Shown here: positions 8,640-18,064 of the stretch, piece by piece | Layout: every line of letters starts with the position of its first letter | How positions within the stretch are numbered: position 1 is the stretch's first letter | Assembly: GCF_947504135.1 (NCBI RefSeq) | Contig: NZ_CANNGG010000002.1 | Span: 186,001-250,000 of the forward strand | Origin: an uncultured Tenacibaculum sp. | Lineage (GTDB): Bacteria; Bacteroidota; Bacteroidia; Flavobacteriales; Flavobacteriaceae | Length of the DNA stretch: 64,000 nucleotides | Reading direction: 5' to 3' | Notes under the pieces: model-generated | Databases searched by the model: none | Told to the model about the DNA's origin: nothing | The model's input: only the letters and a program-made list of their open reading frames with translations | Made by a program: the position numbers and the translations under genes

Positions 8640-9716
8640 TTACACATACTTTTCTCCAAAAGTATCTTTAGCCTCTTCTCGAAGTTGTTTAATGTCCTGT
8701 TCGTCTTTACGTGGACAAATAACTAACACATCGTCTTTTTCTACAATAATAAAATCTTGTAACCCTTTAACTACTAATTTTTTACCATTTTTAGTACTAA
8801 CTATGTTTCCATTAGTATCTTGAAAAATAGTTGTGGCTCCAACTGTTGCGTTTTGATGAGTGTCTTTACCAAGTTTGTTGTATAAAGAACCCCAAGTGCC
8901 CAAATCATCCCAACCAAAATCTACAGGGAGTACATGTACTTTTTCAGAGCGTTCCATAATCCCGAAGTCGATAGAAATGTTTTCACACTTTTCATAATTA
9001 CTTTTAATAAAATCGTCTTCAAAATCGGTATTATAAACATTCGTTCCATCATCTAAAATAGCAACCATTTCAGGAAGATGTTTTTTAAAGGAATCTAAAA
9101 TGCTAGCAACAGACCAAATAAAAATCCCAGCATTCCATAGATAATCACCACTCGCTAAAAATTGAGTAGCTTTTTCTAGGTTTGGTTTTTCGGTAAACGT
9201 TTGTACTTTTTTTATTTCAGAAGAGTTTTCTTCAAATTGAATATAACCATACCCTGTATTTGGGTGGTTTGGTTGTATTCCTAAAGTCATTAATATGTTT
9301 TCCTTTGCACAAGCGTTAAAAGAAGTTTCTATGTTCTTAATGAATTCGGTTTCGTTTTCTATCCAGTGATCTGACGGAGCTACTAACATCACAGCATTTT
9401 TATTTTGCTGACGAATTTTTAATGCAGCATATAAAATACAAGGAGCAGTATTACGCATTGTAGGTTCAAGTAGTAATTGTTTACTGCTAATTGTAGGAAG
9501 TTGTTCTAACACTAACCCTTCATAACGTTGATTCGTAGCAATTAAAATATTTTCAGAAGGAATTAATTGATTAATTCTGTTGAAAGTTCTTTGCAGTAAA
9601 GATTCACCAGTTCCTAATAGGTCGTGAAACTGTTTTGGGTACTTTTCGGTACTTACTGGCCAAAGACGTGAACCTACACCTCCCGCCATAATTACTGCAT
9701 AATAATTACTGCTCAT
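8640..9716 (-). CDS. Mannose-1-phosphate guanylyltransferase
   Basis: 358 residues with the nucleotidyltransferase signature MAGGVGSRLWPVSTEKYPKQ at the N terminus, PSDHWI, and FTEKPN further on. It makes GDP-mannose from mannose-1-P and GTP for polysaccharide and glycan synthesis in the cytoplasm. It has only the pyrophosphorylase part, without the C-terminal phosphomannose isomerase domain of bifunctional ManC. The SprT-like gene lies 10 bases upstream in the same direction. Confidence 0.92.
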   Translation of the reverse strand: MSSNYYAVIMAGGVGSRLWPVSTEKYPKQFHDLLGTGESLLQRTFNRINQLIPSENILIATNQRYEGLVLEQLPTISSKQLLLEPTMRNTAPCILYAALKIRQQNKNAVMLVAPSDHWIENETEFIKNIETSFNACAKENILMTLGIQPNHPNTGYGYIQFEENSSEIKKVQTFTEKPNLEKATQFLASGDYLWNAGIFIWSVASILDSFKKHLPEMVAILDDGTNVYNTDFEDDFIKSNYEKCENISIDFGIMERSEKVHVLPVDFGWDDLGTWGSLYNKLGKDTHQNATVGATTIFQDTNGNIVSTKNGKKLVVKGLQDFIIVEKDDVLVICPRKDEQDIKQLREEAKDTFGEKYV

Positions 9717-9726
9717 ACTGTTTTAT

Positions 9727-10323
9727 TTATTTTGAAGCTACTAGTTCCACTTCTGCATTTTGATTGAATAAATACACGCGTTTGTTACTCAAATTTAAGC
9801 ATTCATAGCGTGTTCTTCGTTTGCTTCCTCTTTTGTACAGCGTCTCTTTAAATTGAAAAATGCTTCCGTTAGGAATTTCAAAGATAAAATTCTTTCCGTC
9901 TTCAGATTTTCCTCTTCGTAAAGCTAGCGATAAATTCACATCAGTATCTGTACTTGCCTTTGGGTTTTTTAGGTAATTAGCTAAATAAGGTAATATATCT
10001 TTCGGATAAATTGCTGGTTGTAAAAAAGGCAGCATTAAATGTTGAAAAACGGTTTTCCATTCTTTACCATGAGGTTGTACCCTTCCAAATTTTTGATAGG
10101 TAACATGATGTGCAATTTCATGAATTAACGTTAACAAAAACTGATAAGGATTTAAGTTGTTATTCACTGTGATTTGCATATGACCGTTGGGTAGTCGACG
10201 AAAATCACCATGTTTGGTTTGACGTTCGCTTACTATTTTTAAGTTGATTTTATGCTCAATAATTAAATATTCAACTAACGGAATTGCTTCTTCAGGTATG
10301 TATTTAATCAGTGTTTTTTTCAA
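9727..10323 (-). CDS. SprT-like zinc metalloprotease-domain protein
   Basis: 198 residues with the metal-binding helix HEIAHHVTYQKFGR followed by PHGKEWK, the SprT/SPRTN-like zincin pattern. The C-terminal part (about 135-198) is basic and may bind nucleic acid, but it lacks a clear zinc ribbon. Cellular role unknown in bacteria; relatives in eukaryotes clear DNA-protein crosslinks. Upstream of and probably cotranscribed with the guanylyltransferase. Confidence 0.85.
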   Translation of the reverse strand: MKKTLIKYIPEEAIPLVEYLIIEHKINLKIVSERQTKHGDFRRLPNGHMQITVNNNLNPYQFLLTLIHEIAHHVTYQKFGRVQPHGKEWKTVFQHLMLPFLQPAIYPKDILPYLANYLKNPKASTDTDVNLSLALRRGKSEDGKNFIFEIPNGSIFQFKETLYKRGSKRRTRYECLNLSNKRVYLFNQNAEVELVASK

Positions 10324-10326
10324 AAG

Positions 10327-10455
10327 TTAGTTCGAGTGGTTTTTATTTTGAAATAAAATGGAAAAATAAAAACTGTATCGAGAACTAGCTACTACTTCAC
10401 GATACAATTTTCTTTTCAGCTATGTTGAACGAAAATCACTCGAAGTGACAGTCGT
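10327..10455. repeat. Dispersed intergenic repeat with terminal inverted arms
   Basis: This stretch begins with AGTTCGAGTGGTTTT and ends with AAAATCACTCGAAGTGACAG, so the ends are inverted copies of each other. It also contains TATCGAGAACTA. The same words (GTTCGAGTGATTTT, TATCGAGAACTA) occur at 32584-32648. It looks like a small non-coding repeat family of the genome. Confidence 0.55.
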
Positions 10456-10462
10456 TATTTTT

Positions 10463-11143
10463 CTATGGAGTAGAACTAGAAACTTGTAATACTTTTCCGT
10501 TATAGTATTTGTTGCCTGTTAAAGCGAAATCAAAAATATAGTTAGCCATTTCTTTAGCTGATAAAGGTGCTTCATATCCAGGGAAAGCCTCTTCTAACAT
10601 TTCTGTTTGTACAGCACCTAAGGCTAAGACGTTAAAAGCTATTTGCTGTTCTTTATATTCTTCGGCTAATAATTCTGATAAGGTTATTACAGCACCCTTG
10701 GCAGAACTATAGGCAGCTAATCCAGGGAATTTCATACTTCCTTGTATTCCGCCCATACTACTCACTGTTACTACATGACTTCCTTGTTGCATAAAAGGTA
10801 GTAGGTTTTTAGTCAACTGAGCAACCGCAAAAACATTCACTTTATAAACCTCTTCAAAATCTTGCGTAGTTAATTGTTCAAAAGGTTTGTTAATCAATTT
10901 TCCTGCATTATTGATAAGAATATCTACCTTTTTCCATTCTATTGAAACAAAATCAACTGCTTTTTTTATATCATTTTCGTTAGATAAATCAACTGAAATA
11001 GTTGTAATATTAGAGTGATTTATTTGCTCTAAAGGTTTTGTGTTTCTTGATAGAGCTAAGACTAGATGTCCTTGATTAGCAAACTGCTGAGCTAATTCAA
11101 ATCCAATACCTCTACTAGTTCCTGTGATAACAATATTCTTCAT
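10463..11143 (-). CDS. Short-chain dehydrogenase/reductase
   Basis: 226 residues, classical SDR. The cofactor loop is GTSRGIG (residues 7-13), NNAG follows at about 90, and the catalytic YSSAK is near residue 144 with the preceding serine in VSSMGG. It is an NAD(P)(H)-dependent oxidoreductase of unknown substrate. The ATG is at 11141-11143. It appears to be a single-gene unit. Confidence 0.88.
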   Translation of the reverse strand: MKNIVITGTSRGIGFELAQQFANQGHLVLALSRNTKPLEQINHSNITTISVDLSNENDIKKAVDFVSIEWKKVDILINNAGKLINKPFEQLTTQDFEEVYKVNVFAVAQLTKNLLPFMQQGSHVVTVSSMGGIQGSMKFPGLAAYSSAKGAVITLSELLAEEYKEQQIAFNVLALGAVQTEMLEEAFPGYEAPLSAKEMANYIFDFALTGNKYYNGKVLQVSSSTP

Positions 11144-11243
11144 GTAATTGTCAAAATTTAAAAGGGCAAGCTACATAAAAATCACTACATTTAGTGTCTA
11201 ATCATTCTTAAATTATCATGAAAAATGAAGTAGTTTATAAAAA

Positions 11244-11275
11244 ATCCCGTTTCTTAATTATTTAGGAAACGGAAT
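11244..11275 (-). terminator. Intrinsic terminator downstream of the cyclotransferase gene
   Basis: ATCCCGTTTC pairs with GAAACGGAAT across a 12-base loop, flanked by A on the left and T on the right. It lies 27 bases past the stop of the gene at 11302 on the minus strand. Confidence 0.75.
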
Positions 11276-11301
11276 TTTTTTATTTTTAATGAAGAGATTA
11301 T

Positions 11302-12354
11302 TTATTGTTTGATCAACTCAATTTCAAACAACTTCCCCCAATGTTTTCCGGTAACAAACAAACGATTATTTTCAGCATCGTAAGCAATTCCGTTTAAAAC
11401 CTCGTCTTGATCTAAAGTTTGTTCTTTTAAAATAACATCACGTAAATCATCTAAACCTATTAAACCTTCAACCGCACCACTGTTAGGATCTATGATGGCA
11501 ATGGTAGCTTTACCTTTTCCGTCAGTTTTCCAGTAATTAGAAAAGATTTTACCGTCCATATACTCTATTTCATTCAGCTTGTCTAATGCTCTATCGTGAG
11601 TGTACACCTGAATACTTCTTTTTTCTTGTAGGTTTTCAGGGTTTAAAAACCAAATTTTGTTAGTTCCGTCAGTTTTTATTAATTCAGAATCGTTGTGTGT
11701 TAATCCCCAACCTTCATTACTGTTGTTATAATCGAAAGAACCAAGTTGTTTAAAAGTTTCTAAATCATAGATGAAACCTTTGCGAGATTGCCATGTTAAC
11801 CAATAGATTTTATTATTGAAAATGGTCATTCCTTCTCCAAAGTATTTCGCATCTAAATCAATTTTTTGTAAAACTTTTCCAGTTTTAATCTCCACTTTAC
11901 GTAAAGTAGATTGACCTCTACGTCCTGTACTTTCATATAAATATCCGTTTTTATACTCTAATCCTTGAGTATAAGCTTCTTTGTCGTGCGGATAGGTGTT
12001 AAGAAGTTTGTAAGAATAGACTTTTGGAGCTTTTTTTGCTAAAACTTCAATAGAATTGTTTAGTTTTTTAGATTTATTCGGATAAAAAGCCAAGGCTGTA
12101 ACCGCATGTTTACCTACACCAAAATCGGCTGTGTTAATGATAACACTAGGTTCGTTTTTATTAACACGTTTGTTGTTTACATATAACTGAACAGAATCTA
12201 TTTGATTACCTTCTAATTGTTCAAATTTTATCGCTGCTTTTTCACCTAAAGTAGTTTTCTTTGTTGTATCAAGTTTGAATTTGTAATTAGTTTCACTACA
12301 AGAAGTTATCAATAAAGTAGTTAGTCCTAAAGTTAAAAATGTATAAAAACGCAT
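11302..12354 (-). CDS. Glutaminyl-peptide cyclotransferase-like lipoprotein
   Basis: 350 residues. A lipoprotein signal peptide (lipobox LITSC at about 15-19) is followed by an N-terminal linker and a five-bladed beta-propeller of the bacterial/plant-type glutamine cyclotransferase family. The signature TYPHDKEAYTQGLEY is near residue 120. Members convert N-terminal glutamine to pyroglutamate. Location is probably the periplasmic face or the outer membrane. It is a stand-alone unit with its own terminator. Confidence 0.88.
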   Translation of the reverse strand: MRFYTFLTLGLTTLLITSCSETNYKFKLDTTKKTTLGEKAAIKFEQLEGNQIDSVQLYVNNKRVNKNEPSVIINTADFGVGKHAVTALAFYPNKSKKLNNSIEVLAKKAPKVYSYKLLNTYPHDKEAYTQGLEYKNGYLYESTGRRGQSTLRKVEIKTGKVLQKIDLDAKYFGEGMTIFNNKIYWLTWQSRKGFIYDLETFKQLGSFDYNNSNEGWGLTHNDSELIKTDGTNKIWFLNPENLQEKRSIQVYTHDRALDKLNEIEYMDGKIFSNYWKTDGKGKATIAIIDPNSGAVEGLIGLDDLRDVILKEQTLDQDEVLNGIAYDAENNRLFVTGKHWGKLFEIELIKQ

Positions 12355-12415
12355 ATATTAAAAGTTGTTTTCTGTGATTTAAAATCTTGTTGTACAAATT
12401 AAAGCAAATTATTTG

Positions 12416-12445
12416 TTTGCAAATTAAAAAAAAGGGTTAAATTTG
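12416..12445 (+). promoter_or_regulatory. Bacteroidota-type promoter of rpmE2
   Basis: TTTG at 12416-12419 is followed after 18 bases by TAAATTTG at 12438-12445, matching the -33/-7 consensus of the Bacteroidota housekeeping sigma factor. It implies a leader of about 100 bases before the L31 gene. Confidence 0.6.
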
Positions 12446-12548
12446 CACCCTCAAAGAGCCATTGCAGGTTTTTGAATTATGAAATGATTATAAAGATTTA
12501 CCAACTTTATATTTTTCAACAAAAATAAAAGATTTAAATTTACAAGAG

Positions 12549-12800
12549 ATGAAAAAAGGTATACATCCAGAAAATTATAGAATGGTAGCGTTTAAAGATA
12601 TGTCTAACGGAGATGTTTTCTTAACGCGTTCAACTGCTAATACAAAAGAAACTTTAGAAGTAGATGGTGTTGAATATCCATTAATCAAATTAGAAATTTC
12701 AAGAACTTCACATCCTTTCTACACTGGTAAGTCTAAGTTAGTAGATACAGCAGGACGTATTGATAAGTTCAAAAATAAGTACGCAAAATTTAAAAAGTAA
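12549..12800 (+). CDS. rpmE2: 50S ribosomal protein L31, type B (zinc-free)
   Basis: 83 residues beginning [11 protein letters not shown] and containing [13 protein letters not shown] and the C-terminal [11 protein letters not shown] tail typical of type B L31. No cysteines are present, so this is the zinc-independent form. It is monocistronic, with a recognisable promoter upstream and a terminator 25 bases downstream. Confidence 0.97.
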   Translation: MKKGIHPENYRMVAFKDMSNGDVFLTRSTANTKETLEVDGVEYPLIKLEISRTSHPFYTGKSKLVDTAGRIDKFKNKYAKFKK

Positions 12801-12824
12801 TTTTACGTATTTAATATATACGAG

Positions 12825-12855
12825 AAGCTCTGGCTATGTGTCAGAGCTTTTTTTA
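12825..12855 (+). terminator. Intrinsic terminator of rpmE2
   Basis: AAGCTCTG (12825-12832) pairs with CAGAGCTT (12842-12849), followed by a T-run. Confidence 0.85.
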
Positions 12856-12895
12856 TAGTTTAAAATCGTATTTTTGTCCCCAAAAAAATAAAGAA

Positions 12896-14428
12896 ATGAG
12901 AGATACTATCTTATCTGTAGTTTTAGCCATTAATATTCTGTGCGGAGTATTAGTATACTTTATGCCAGATATGGGAAATGTAATATTGTTAACAATAGCA
13001 ACAGCTGTTACTTCATTAGCAATATATGATGCTTTTATTCAGAAGAAACACTCGCTTATGAGAGCGTTTCCTGTCATTGCTCGTATGCGATGGGTCTTTG
13101 AAGAAGAACGTGAAAAAATTCAACAATACTTTATTGAAGATGATTTAAACGGAAAACCAATTAACCGTGAAAAGAGAAGTATTGTTTATCAACGTTCAAA
13201 AAAAGAGATAGAAACAGTTCCTTTTGGTACCCAGCATAACGTATATGCAAAAGGGTATGAGTTTGTAAAACACTCATTATTTCCTAAAGATCACCACAAT
13301 GTTGGTGGAGATCGAGTTTTAATAGGTTCTGATAAGTGTACACAAAAATACGATGCTTCTATAGTTAATATTTCTGCGATGTCTTTTGGTTCGTTAAGTA
13401 AAAATGCTATTATGGCATTGAACCAAGGAGCGAAAATGGGGAATTTTGCACACAATACAGGAGAAGGAGGAATATCTCCTTATCATTTGCAAGGTGGAGA
13501 TTTAATCTTTCAAATAGGAACAGGGTATTTTGGAGCAGGAAAAAGTATAGATGGAAAACGTGTCTTTGATCCAGAAGTTTTTAAGAAAAATGCAGAACGA
13601 CCAGAGGTAAAGATGGTTGAAATAAAACTTTCTCAAGGAGCAAAACCTGGTCATGGAGGAATATTACCAGCAAAGAAGAACACGAAAGAAATTGCTGAAA
13701 TTCGTTCTGTAGAACCTTTTACACGTGTTGATTCGCCTCCTGGACACGATGCTTTTTCTAATTTTGAAGAAATGATTGAGTTTATTCAACAAGTCAGAGA
13801 GTTATCAGGAGGAAAACCAGTAGGAATTAAGTTTTGTGTTGGTGATAATGAAGAGATAGAAGGTATGATTAAAGCATTTGCAGATGCTAATAATTACCCA
13901 GATTTTATAGCTGTTGATGGAGGTGAAGGAGGTACTGGTTCAGCGCCTTTAGAGTTTTCAAACTATATAGGAACCCCGTTGTTAGAAGGACTTTCCTTTG
14001 TAGATAAAACATTAAAAAAATACGGATTAAAAGGGCAAATAAAAATTATAGCAAGTGGAAAAGCTATTGATGCCTTTGATATTATTAAATACCTATCTTT
14101 AGGTGCAGATGCTATTGGAATGGCACGTAGTTTTATGTTAAGTTTAGGATGTATCCAAGCTCGTGAATGTAACATGGATACATGTCCGGTAGGAGTAGCA
14201 ACTCAAGAGAAAGATTTAGTAAAAGCTTTGGTTGTTAAGTATAAAAATATGCGTGTAAAGAATTATCATAATAAAACAATTAGTGCTGTAAAAGAAATGA
14301 CCGCCGCAATGGGTAAAGACTCTATCACAGAAATAGAAGCAAAACACATTTTTAGGAGAGATAGAGGAGGAGAAATAACTTCGTTAGATAAAATTTATTA
14401 TCCAGAAGAAGAAGTGTTAACGTATTAA
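12896..14428 (+). CDS. FMN-binding glutamate synthase-family protein
   Basis: 510 residues from the ATG at 12896; the open frame extends upstream into the rpmE2 terminator, so I reject the earlier start. Two hydrophobic segments at the N terminus (residues about 4-45) suggest membrane attachment. The rest is the GltS-like FMN barrel: GHGGILPAKKNT, RVDSPPGHDAFSNF, ASGKAIDAFDI, and the iron-sulfur segment CIQARECNMDTCPVGVATQ. It lacks the amidotransferase domain of GltB, so it is a stand-alone synthase-domain oxidoreductase whose physiological reaction is not known. Confidence 0.9.
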   Translation: MRDTILSVVLAINILCGVLVYFMPDMGNVILLTIATAVTSLAIYDAFIQKKHSLMRAFPVIARMRWVFEEEREKIQQYFIEDDLNGKPINREKRSIVYQRSKKEIETVPFGTQHNVYAKGYEFVKHSLFPKDHHNVGGDRVLIGSDKCTQKYDASIVNISAMSFGSLSKNAIMALNQGAKMGNFAHNTGEGGISPYHLQGGDLIFQIGTGYFGAGKSIDGKRVFDPEVFKKNAERPEVKMVEIKLSQGAKPGHGGILPAKKNTKEIAEIRSVEPFTRVDSPPGHDAFSNFEEMIEFIQQVRELSGGKPVGIKFCVGDNEEIEGMIKAFADANNYPDFIAVDGGEGGTGSAPLEFSNYIGTPLLEGLSFVDKTLKKYGLKGQIKIIASGKAIDAFDIIKYLSLGADAIGMARSFMLSLGCIQARECNMDTCPVGVATQEKDLVKALVVKYKNMRVKNYHNKTISAVKEMTAAMGKDSITEIEAKHIFRRDRGGEITSLDKIYYPEEEVLTY

Positions 14429-14435
14429 AAACAGC

Positions 14436-15524
14436 TTGTTGGAGTTTAATTCTCAAACATATCAGTTAGAGCGTTACCCAAAAACGTTCGATAAAAGTTT
14501 GCGAGCTTGGAGTAATGCCGAACTGTTGGTGTTGGATGTTGTTTCTGATAGAAACACCAAAACGGTACATGTTTTTAATGATCGTTTCGGGGTATGGAAT
14601 TGTGCTTTACAGCATAAAAAAGTTACTACTGTTTGGACGTATGCTAGTCAACAAAAAGCAATTCGTCAAAATTTAGTGTTGAACAAGTTGGCTGTTGAGG
14701 TTGACTATAAAACTCCTTTAGACGATTTACAAAGTGTTGAGTTGGCACTGATTAAAATTCCGAAGTCGATAGAATTGTTTGAGTTGTTCTTACAACAAAT
14801 CCATAAAGCTTCACATGAAAAGACTGAAGTAGTTTGTGGGTTTATGACCAAATACTTTTCAACTTCTTTTGTAAAAGTTGCTGAGCAGTATTTTGAAGAG
14901 GTAACTCAGTCACAAGCGTGGAAAAAAGCACGGTTGTTGGTGTTGAAATCGCCTAAAAAATCACTTCTGAAGAAAGAATTTATCAATACACTTCCATGGA
15001 AAGATAATGTTTTGCAACAATATTACGGAGTGTTTTCTTCAGGAAGTATCGACATTGGGACCCAATTTTTTTTAGAGAACTTACAATTAAAACCTAATGA
15101 GTTAAAAGTATTAGATGTAGCTTCAGGGAATGGTATTATCGCTTATGAAGTGATGAACCAAAATCCTGATATAGAAGTAACTTTACTAGATGATTTTAAC
15201 TTAGCTATTGAATCATCTAAAATAAACTTAGAAGGAAAAAAAGCACAGTTTGTATGTGATGATACTTTAGAAAAATTAGATAAAAACTCATTTGATTTAG
15301 TGGTGTCAAATCCGCCTTTTCATTTTGAACATGAAAATAATATAGAAGTAGCACTCAATCTTTTTACAGGTGTAGAAAGTTGCTTAAAAGTAAATGGAAG
15401 ATTTTTACTAGTTGCTAATTCACATTTGAATTATAGTACGCATCTAACAAAGCTTTTTTCTTCAGTAAGTGTGTTGCAACAAAATAAAAAGTTTCAAATT
15501 ATAGAATGTATAAAAAAACGCTAA
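14436..15524 (+). CDS. RlmG/RsmC-like rRNA guanine-N2 methyltransferase
   Basis: 362 residues. The N-terminal half is a divergent, non-catalytic methyltransferase-like domain. The C-terminal half has SAM motif I (VLDVASGNGII, near residue 225) and the N-methyltransferase motif VVSNPPFHF. This two-domain layout is that of RlmG and RsmC, which methylate guanine N2 in 23S or 16S rRNA; I cannot tell which. The apparent start is TTG at 14436, 7 bases after the glutamate-synthase-like gene, suggesting one operon. Confidence 0.8.
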   Translation: MLEFNSQTYQLERYPKTFDKSLRAWSNAELLVLDVVSDRNTKTVHVFNDRFGVWNCALQHKKVTTVWTYASQQKAIRQNLVLNKLAVEVDYKTPLDDLQSVELALIKIPKSIELFELFLQQIHKASHEKTEVVCGFMTKYFSTSFVKVAEQYFEEVTQSQAWKKARLLVLKSPKKSLLKKEFINTLPWKDNVLQQYYGVFSSGSIDIGTQFFLENLQLKPNELKVLDVASGNGIIAYEVMNQNPDIEVTLLDDFNLAIESSKINLEGKKAQFVCDDTLEKLDKNSFDLVVSNPPFHFEHENNIEVALNLFTGVESCLKVNGRFLLVANSHLNYSTHLTKLFSSVSVLQQNKKFQIIECIKKR

Positions 15525-15546
15525 GAGGAATTTTTAGCGTTTTTTG
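15517..15546 (+). terminator. Intrinsic terminator overlapping the methyltransferase stop codon
   Basis: AACGCTAA (15517-15524) pairs with TTAGCGTT (15534-15541), then a T-run. The stop codon is part of the stem. Confidence 0.85.
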
Positions 15547-15559
15547 TTTTGTTAGGGCT

Positions 15560-16729
15560 CTAACTTAATGAAAAATCATAGGAAAACTCTTCTTCAATAA
15601 TTTGTTCAGTGCAATTTTTTAAATCGCTTACAAATTCATCAATCTGTGCTTTTGTTACATTGGGCATACAAATTACGTGAGAAATAGCTCCTTCGGTAGC
15701 TAATTGCCATTTGTCTTTTATACTTTTCGGAGTTTTTGGTAATACCACAGTAATCGCATTAGGGTTTCTCCAAGCATTTACTCCAATTTTTTGTAATTCA
15801 GCTTCGCAGTATTCAGCTACAGCTAAACTATGCTCATAACGTTGCTGTAAACCTTCAATTCCTAATTGCTTTAAGGCATACCATAAAAATAACGGTGAAT
15901 GCCCATTACGAGAACCTGTAATGGTAGTATCAAACGAACCGATATAAGAAATTCCCTTGGCAATTCTATCTCTGTTAGATCGCTTAGCCATCAATACTCC
16001 CGTAGGAATAGGAGAGCCTATAAATTTATGTCCACTGATAGATATACTGTCAGCACCGTCCATAAAGTCAAAAGATAAACGAGGTTGCATAAACGGTCCA
16101 AATGACCCAGCCAAAGCAGCATCACAATGGATATAATGATCTTGAATTGCTAGGTTGTGTAAAATTCCTTTAATTTTACCGATGTCATCTTTTGCCTCTT
16201 TCATGGTTGTGCCAAAAGTAGCCAATACGATTACTGGCTTATGACGATTCATACGAACAGTATTTTCAAAATCTTCATAATCCATTTCTCCATTTTCTTG
16301 CGATTTAATAACAATACTTGGGATGTTTAATAAATGGATATTCTTTCGAACACTGTAATGCGTAGACTCAGAATAGTATACCATGGCTTTCGGAAATAAC
16401 TCGCGAGCGATATACAGTCCGTATAAATTACTTTCAGAACCACCGTTGGTTACATATCCCCAAAAATCTTTCGGATTTGCTCTGAATAACTTAGCGAAAA
16501 AGGCGATAACCTCACGTTCCATTTCATGAGTTTGTACGCGGTAAGTACCTTGCTCAAAAGGATCTCCAAGGTTGTTAATTGGATATTGAAAGAATTTATT
16601 TAGTTCAGAATAGTCAAAATCTTTTGATACAGGATAGCCTAAAAAAGTATCACGAGCAGTACTTAATTCTTGCTCTAGTTTATGTAGTTTCTCTTGATTT
16701 TCTACTGATAATTTTTGCTCGTTTGCCAT
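15560..16729 (-). CDS. Group II PLP-dependent decarboxylase (histidine decarboxylase-like)
   Basis: 389 residues. The PLP lysine lies in SGHKFIGSPIPTGV, and DAALAGSFGPF precedes it, the pattern of Gram-negative histidine decarboxylases and related group II enzymes. FGTTMKEAKDD and YVTNGGSESNLYG are further fold signatures. Histamine formation is the likeliest reaction by family resemblance, but serine or another amino acid cannot be excluded. No transporter or antiporter gene is adjacent, unlike acid-resistance decarboxylase operons. Confidence 0.82.
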   Translation of the reverse strand: MANEQKLSVENQEKLHKLEQELSTARDTFLGYPVSKDFDYSELNKFFQYPINNLGDPFEQGTYRVQTHEMEREVIAFFAKLFRANPKDFWGYVTNGGSESNLYGLYIARELFPKAMVYYSESTHYSVRKNIHLLNIPSIVIKSQENGEMDYEDFENTVRMNRHKPVIVLATFGTTMKEAKDDIGKIKGILHNLAIQDHYIHCDAALAGSFGPFMQPRLSFDFMDGADSISISGHKFIGSPIPTGVLMAKRSNRDRIAKGISYIGSFDTTITGSRNGHSPLFLWYALKQLGIEGLQQRYEHSLAVAEYCEAELQKIGVNAWRNPNAITVVLPKTPKSIKDKWQLATEGAISHVICMPNVTKAQIDEFVSDLKNCTEQIIEEEFSYDFSLS

Positions 16730-16906
16730 GAGTGAAATTTTAAGCGCGCAAAAGTATGTTAAACAATAGTATTTGTCATTTAAAAGATTGAAAGTTAGAT
16801 TATTTTTCTAATAAAAATATTTTAACCGTTAAATAATCGGTTTTGAACTCTTGATACTAGTTTTTAATGAAGGATTTTAATCTGAGTTAATAGTTAAGCA
16901 TAAAAA

Positions 16907-16935
16907 AAGCTCATCAATTTGATGAGCTTTTATAA
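16907..16935 (-). terminator. Intrinsic terminator of the M28 peptidase gene
   Basis: AAGCTCATCA pairs perfectly with TGATGAGCTT around a 3-base loop; on the minus strand it runs into T residues. Confidence 0.85.
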
Positions 16936-16960
16936 CTTGTAATTTAAATTTGGATAGACC

Positions 16961-17998
16961 TTAGTTTGCAGCTTTATCAACAACAAGGCGATTTTCACGG
17001 TTGGCAACTTCCCAAGCAGTATGAAAAACTAAACGAGTTCTTTTTTCTAACATCTCGTAGTTAATCTTGTCAGGAGTGTCGGTTGGTCTGTGATAGTCGT
17101 CATGTGTTCCGTTAAAGTAAAAAATAACAGGAATATTATGCTTTGCAAAGTTATAATGGTCTGAACGATAGTAAAAACGGTTAGGGTCATTATCATCGTT
17201 ATATTTATAGTCTAAGTTAATATTAGTGTACTTTTTATTCATTGCTTCAGAAACATTATGCAATTCAGTACTTAGCTTGTCTGCTCCAATTAAATATATA
17301 TAGTTCGGATTTCCTTTATGGTGATCGTCAACTCTACCAATCATATCCATATTTAGGTTGGTAACTGTATTCGCTAATGGGAAAATTGGGTTTTCAGAAT
17401 AGTATTTAGACCCTAATAATCCTTTTTCTTCTCCAGTAACGTGTAAAAATAAGATAGAACGTTTTGGACCTTTACCAGCATCAGCAGCTTGTTTAAAAGC
17501 TTCAGCAATTTCTAAAATAGCTACTGTTCCAGAACCGTCGTCATCAGCACCGTTGTAGATTTCACCATTTTTAACTCCTTCATGGTCTAAATGAGCTGAA
17601 ATAACAATTATTTCTTCTGGCTTTTCAGATCCTTTGATGTATGCAAGAACGTTTTCAGAATCTTTTAAAATGATTCCTCTACGGTTATTGCTTAAATATT
17701 CAGAAGGTACTTCTTGGTAATAATCATCGCCACCTAGCGGAGAAGCAATTCCTTGACTTACGTAGAAATCTTTTAAATACTTTACTGCTTTTTTCTGCCC
17801 AGGTTCACCGGTATTTCTTCCTTCAAATTCATCCGAAGCATAAATAAATAAGTGTTTACCTAAGTCTTTAGCAGTAATGGTTTTGGCGTATTTAGCAGCA
17901 AAATCAGTGGTAGTGTCATTGTCAGTACTAGCTGTGTCTTTGCTAGAACCACATGCTACCAATGCTATTGCACCTGCCATGTAAAGTAATTTTTTCAT
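16961..17998 (-). CDS. M28-family zinc aminopeptidase, lipoprotein
   Basis: 345 residues with a lipobox (ALVACGSS, cysteine at 16). The metallopeptidase core shows the zinc ligands in SAHLDHEG, GADDDGSGT, TGEEKGLLGS and MDMIGR, and the last ligand region near HRPTDTPDK. It is an exported co-catalytic zinc peptidase, probably on the periplasmic side of the inner membrane or on the outer membrane. Monocistronic, with its own terminator. Confidence 0.92.
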   Translation of the reverse strand: MKKLLYMAGAIALVACGSSKDTASTDNDTTTDFAAKYAKTITAKDLGKHLFIYASDEFEGRNTGEPGQKKAVKYLKDFYVSQGIASPLGGDDYYQEVPSEYLSNNRRGIILKDSENVLAYIKGSEKPEEIIVISAHLDHEGVKNGEIYNGADDDGSGTVAILEIAEAFKQAADAGKGPKRSILFLHVTGEEKGLLGSKYYSENPIFPLANTVTNLNMDMIGRVDDHHKGNPNYIYLIGADKLSTELHNVSEAMNKKYTNINLDYKYNDDNDPNRFYYRSDHYNFAKHNIPVIFYFNGTHDDYHRPTDTPDKINYEMLEKRTRLVFHTAWEVANRENRLVVDKAAN

Positions 17999-18064
17999 CG
18001 ATAATTAAGGTTTGTTTAGTTCGATTAGTTTCCAAATGTAACAAAACGTTACTAGGAGTCAAAT

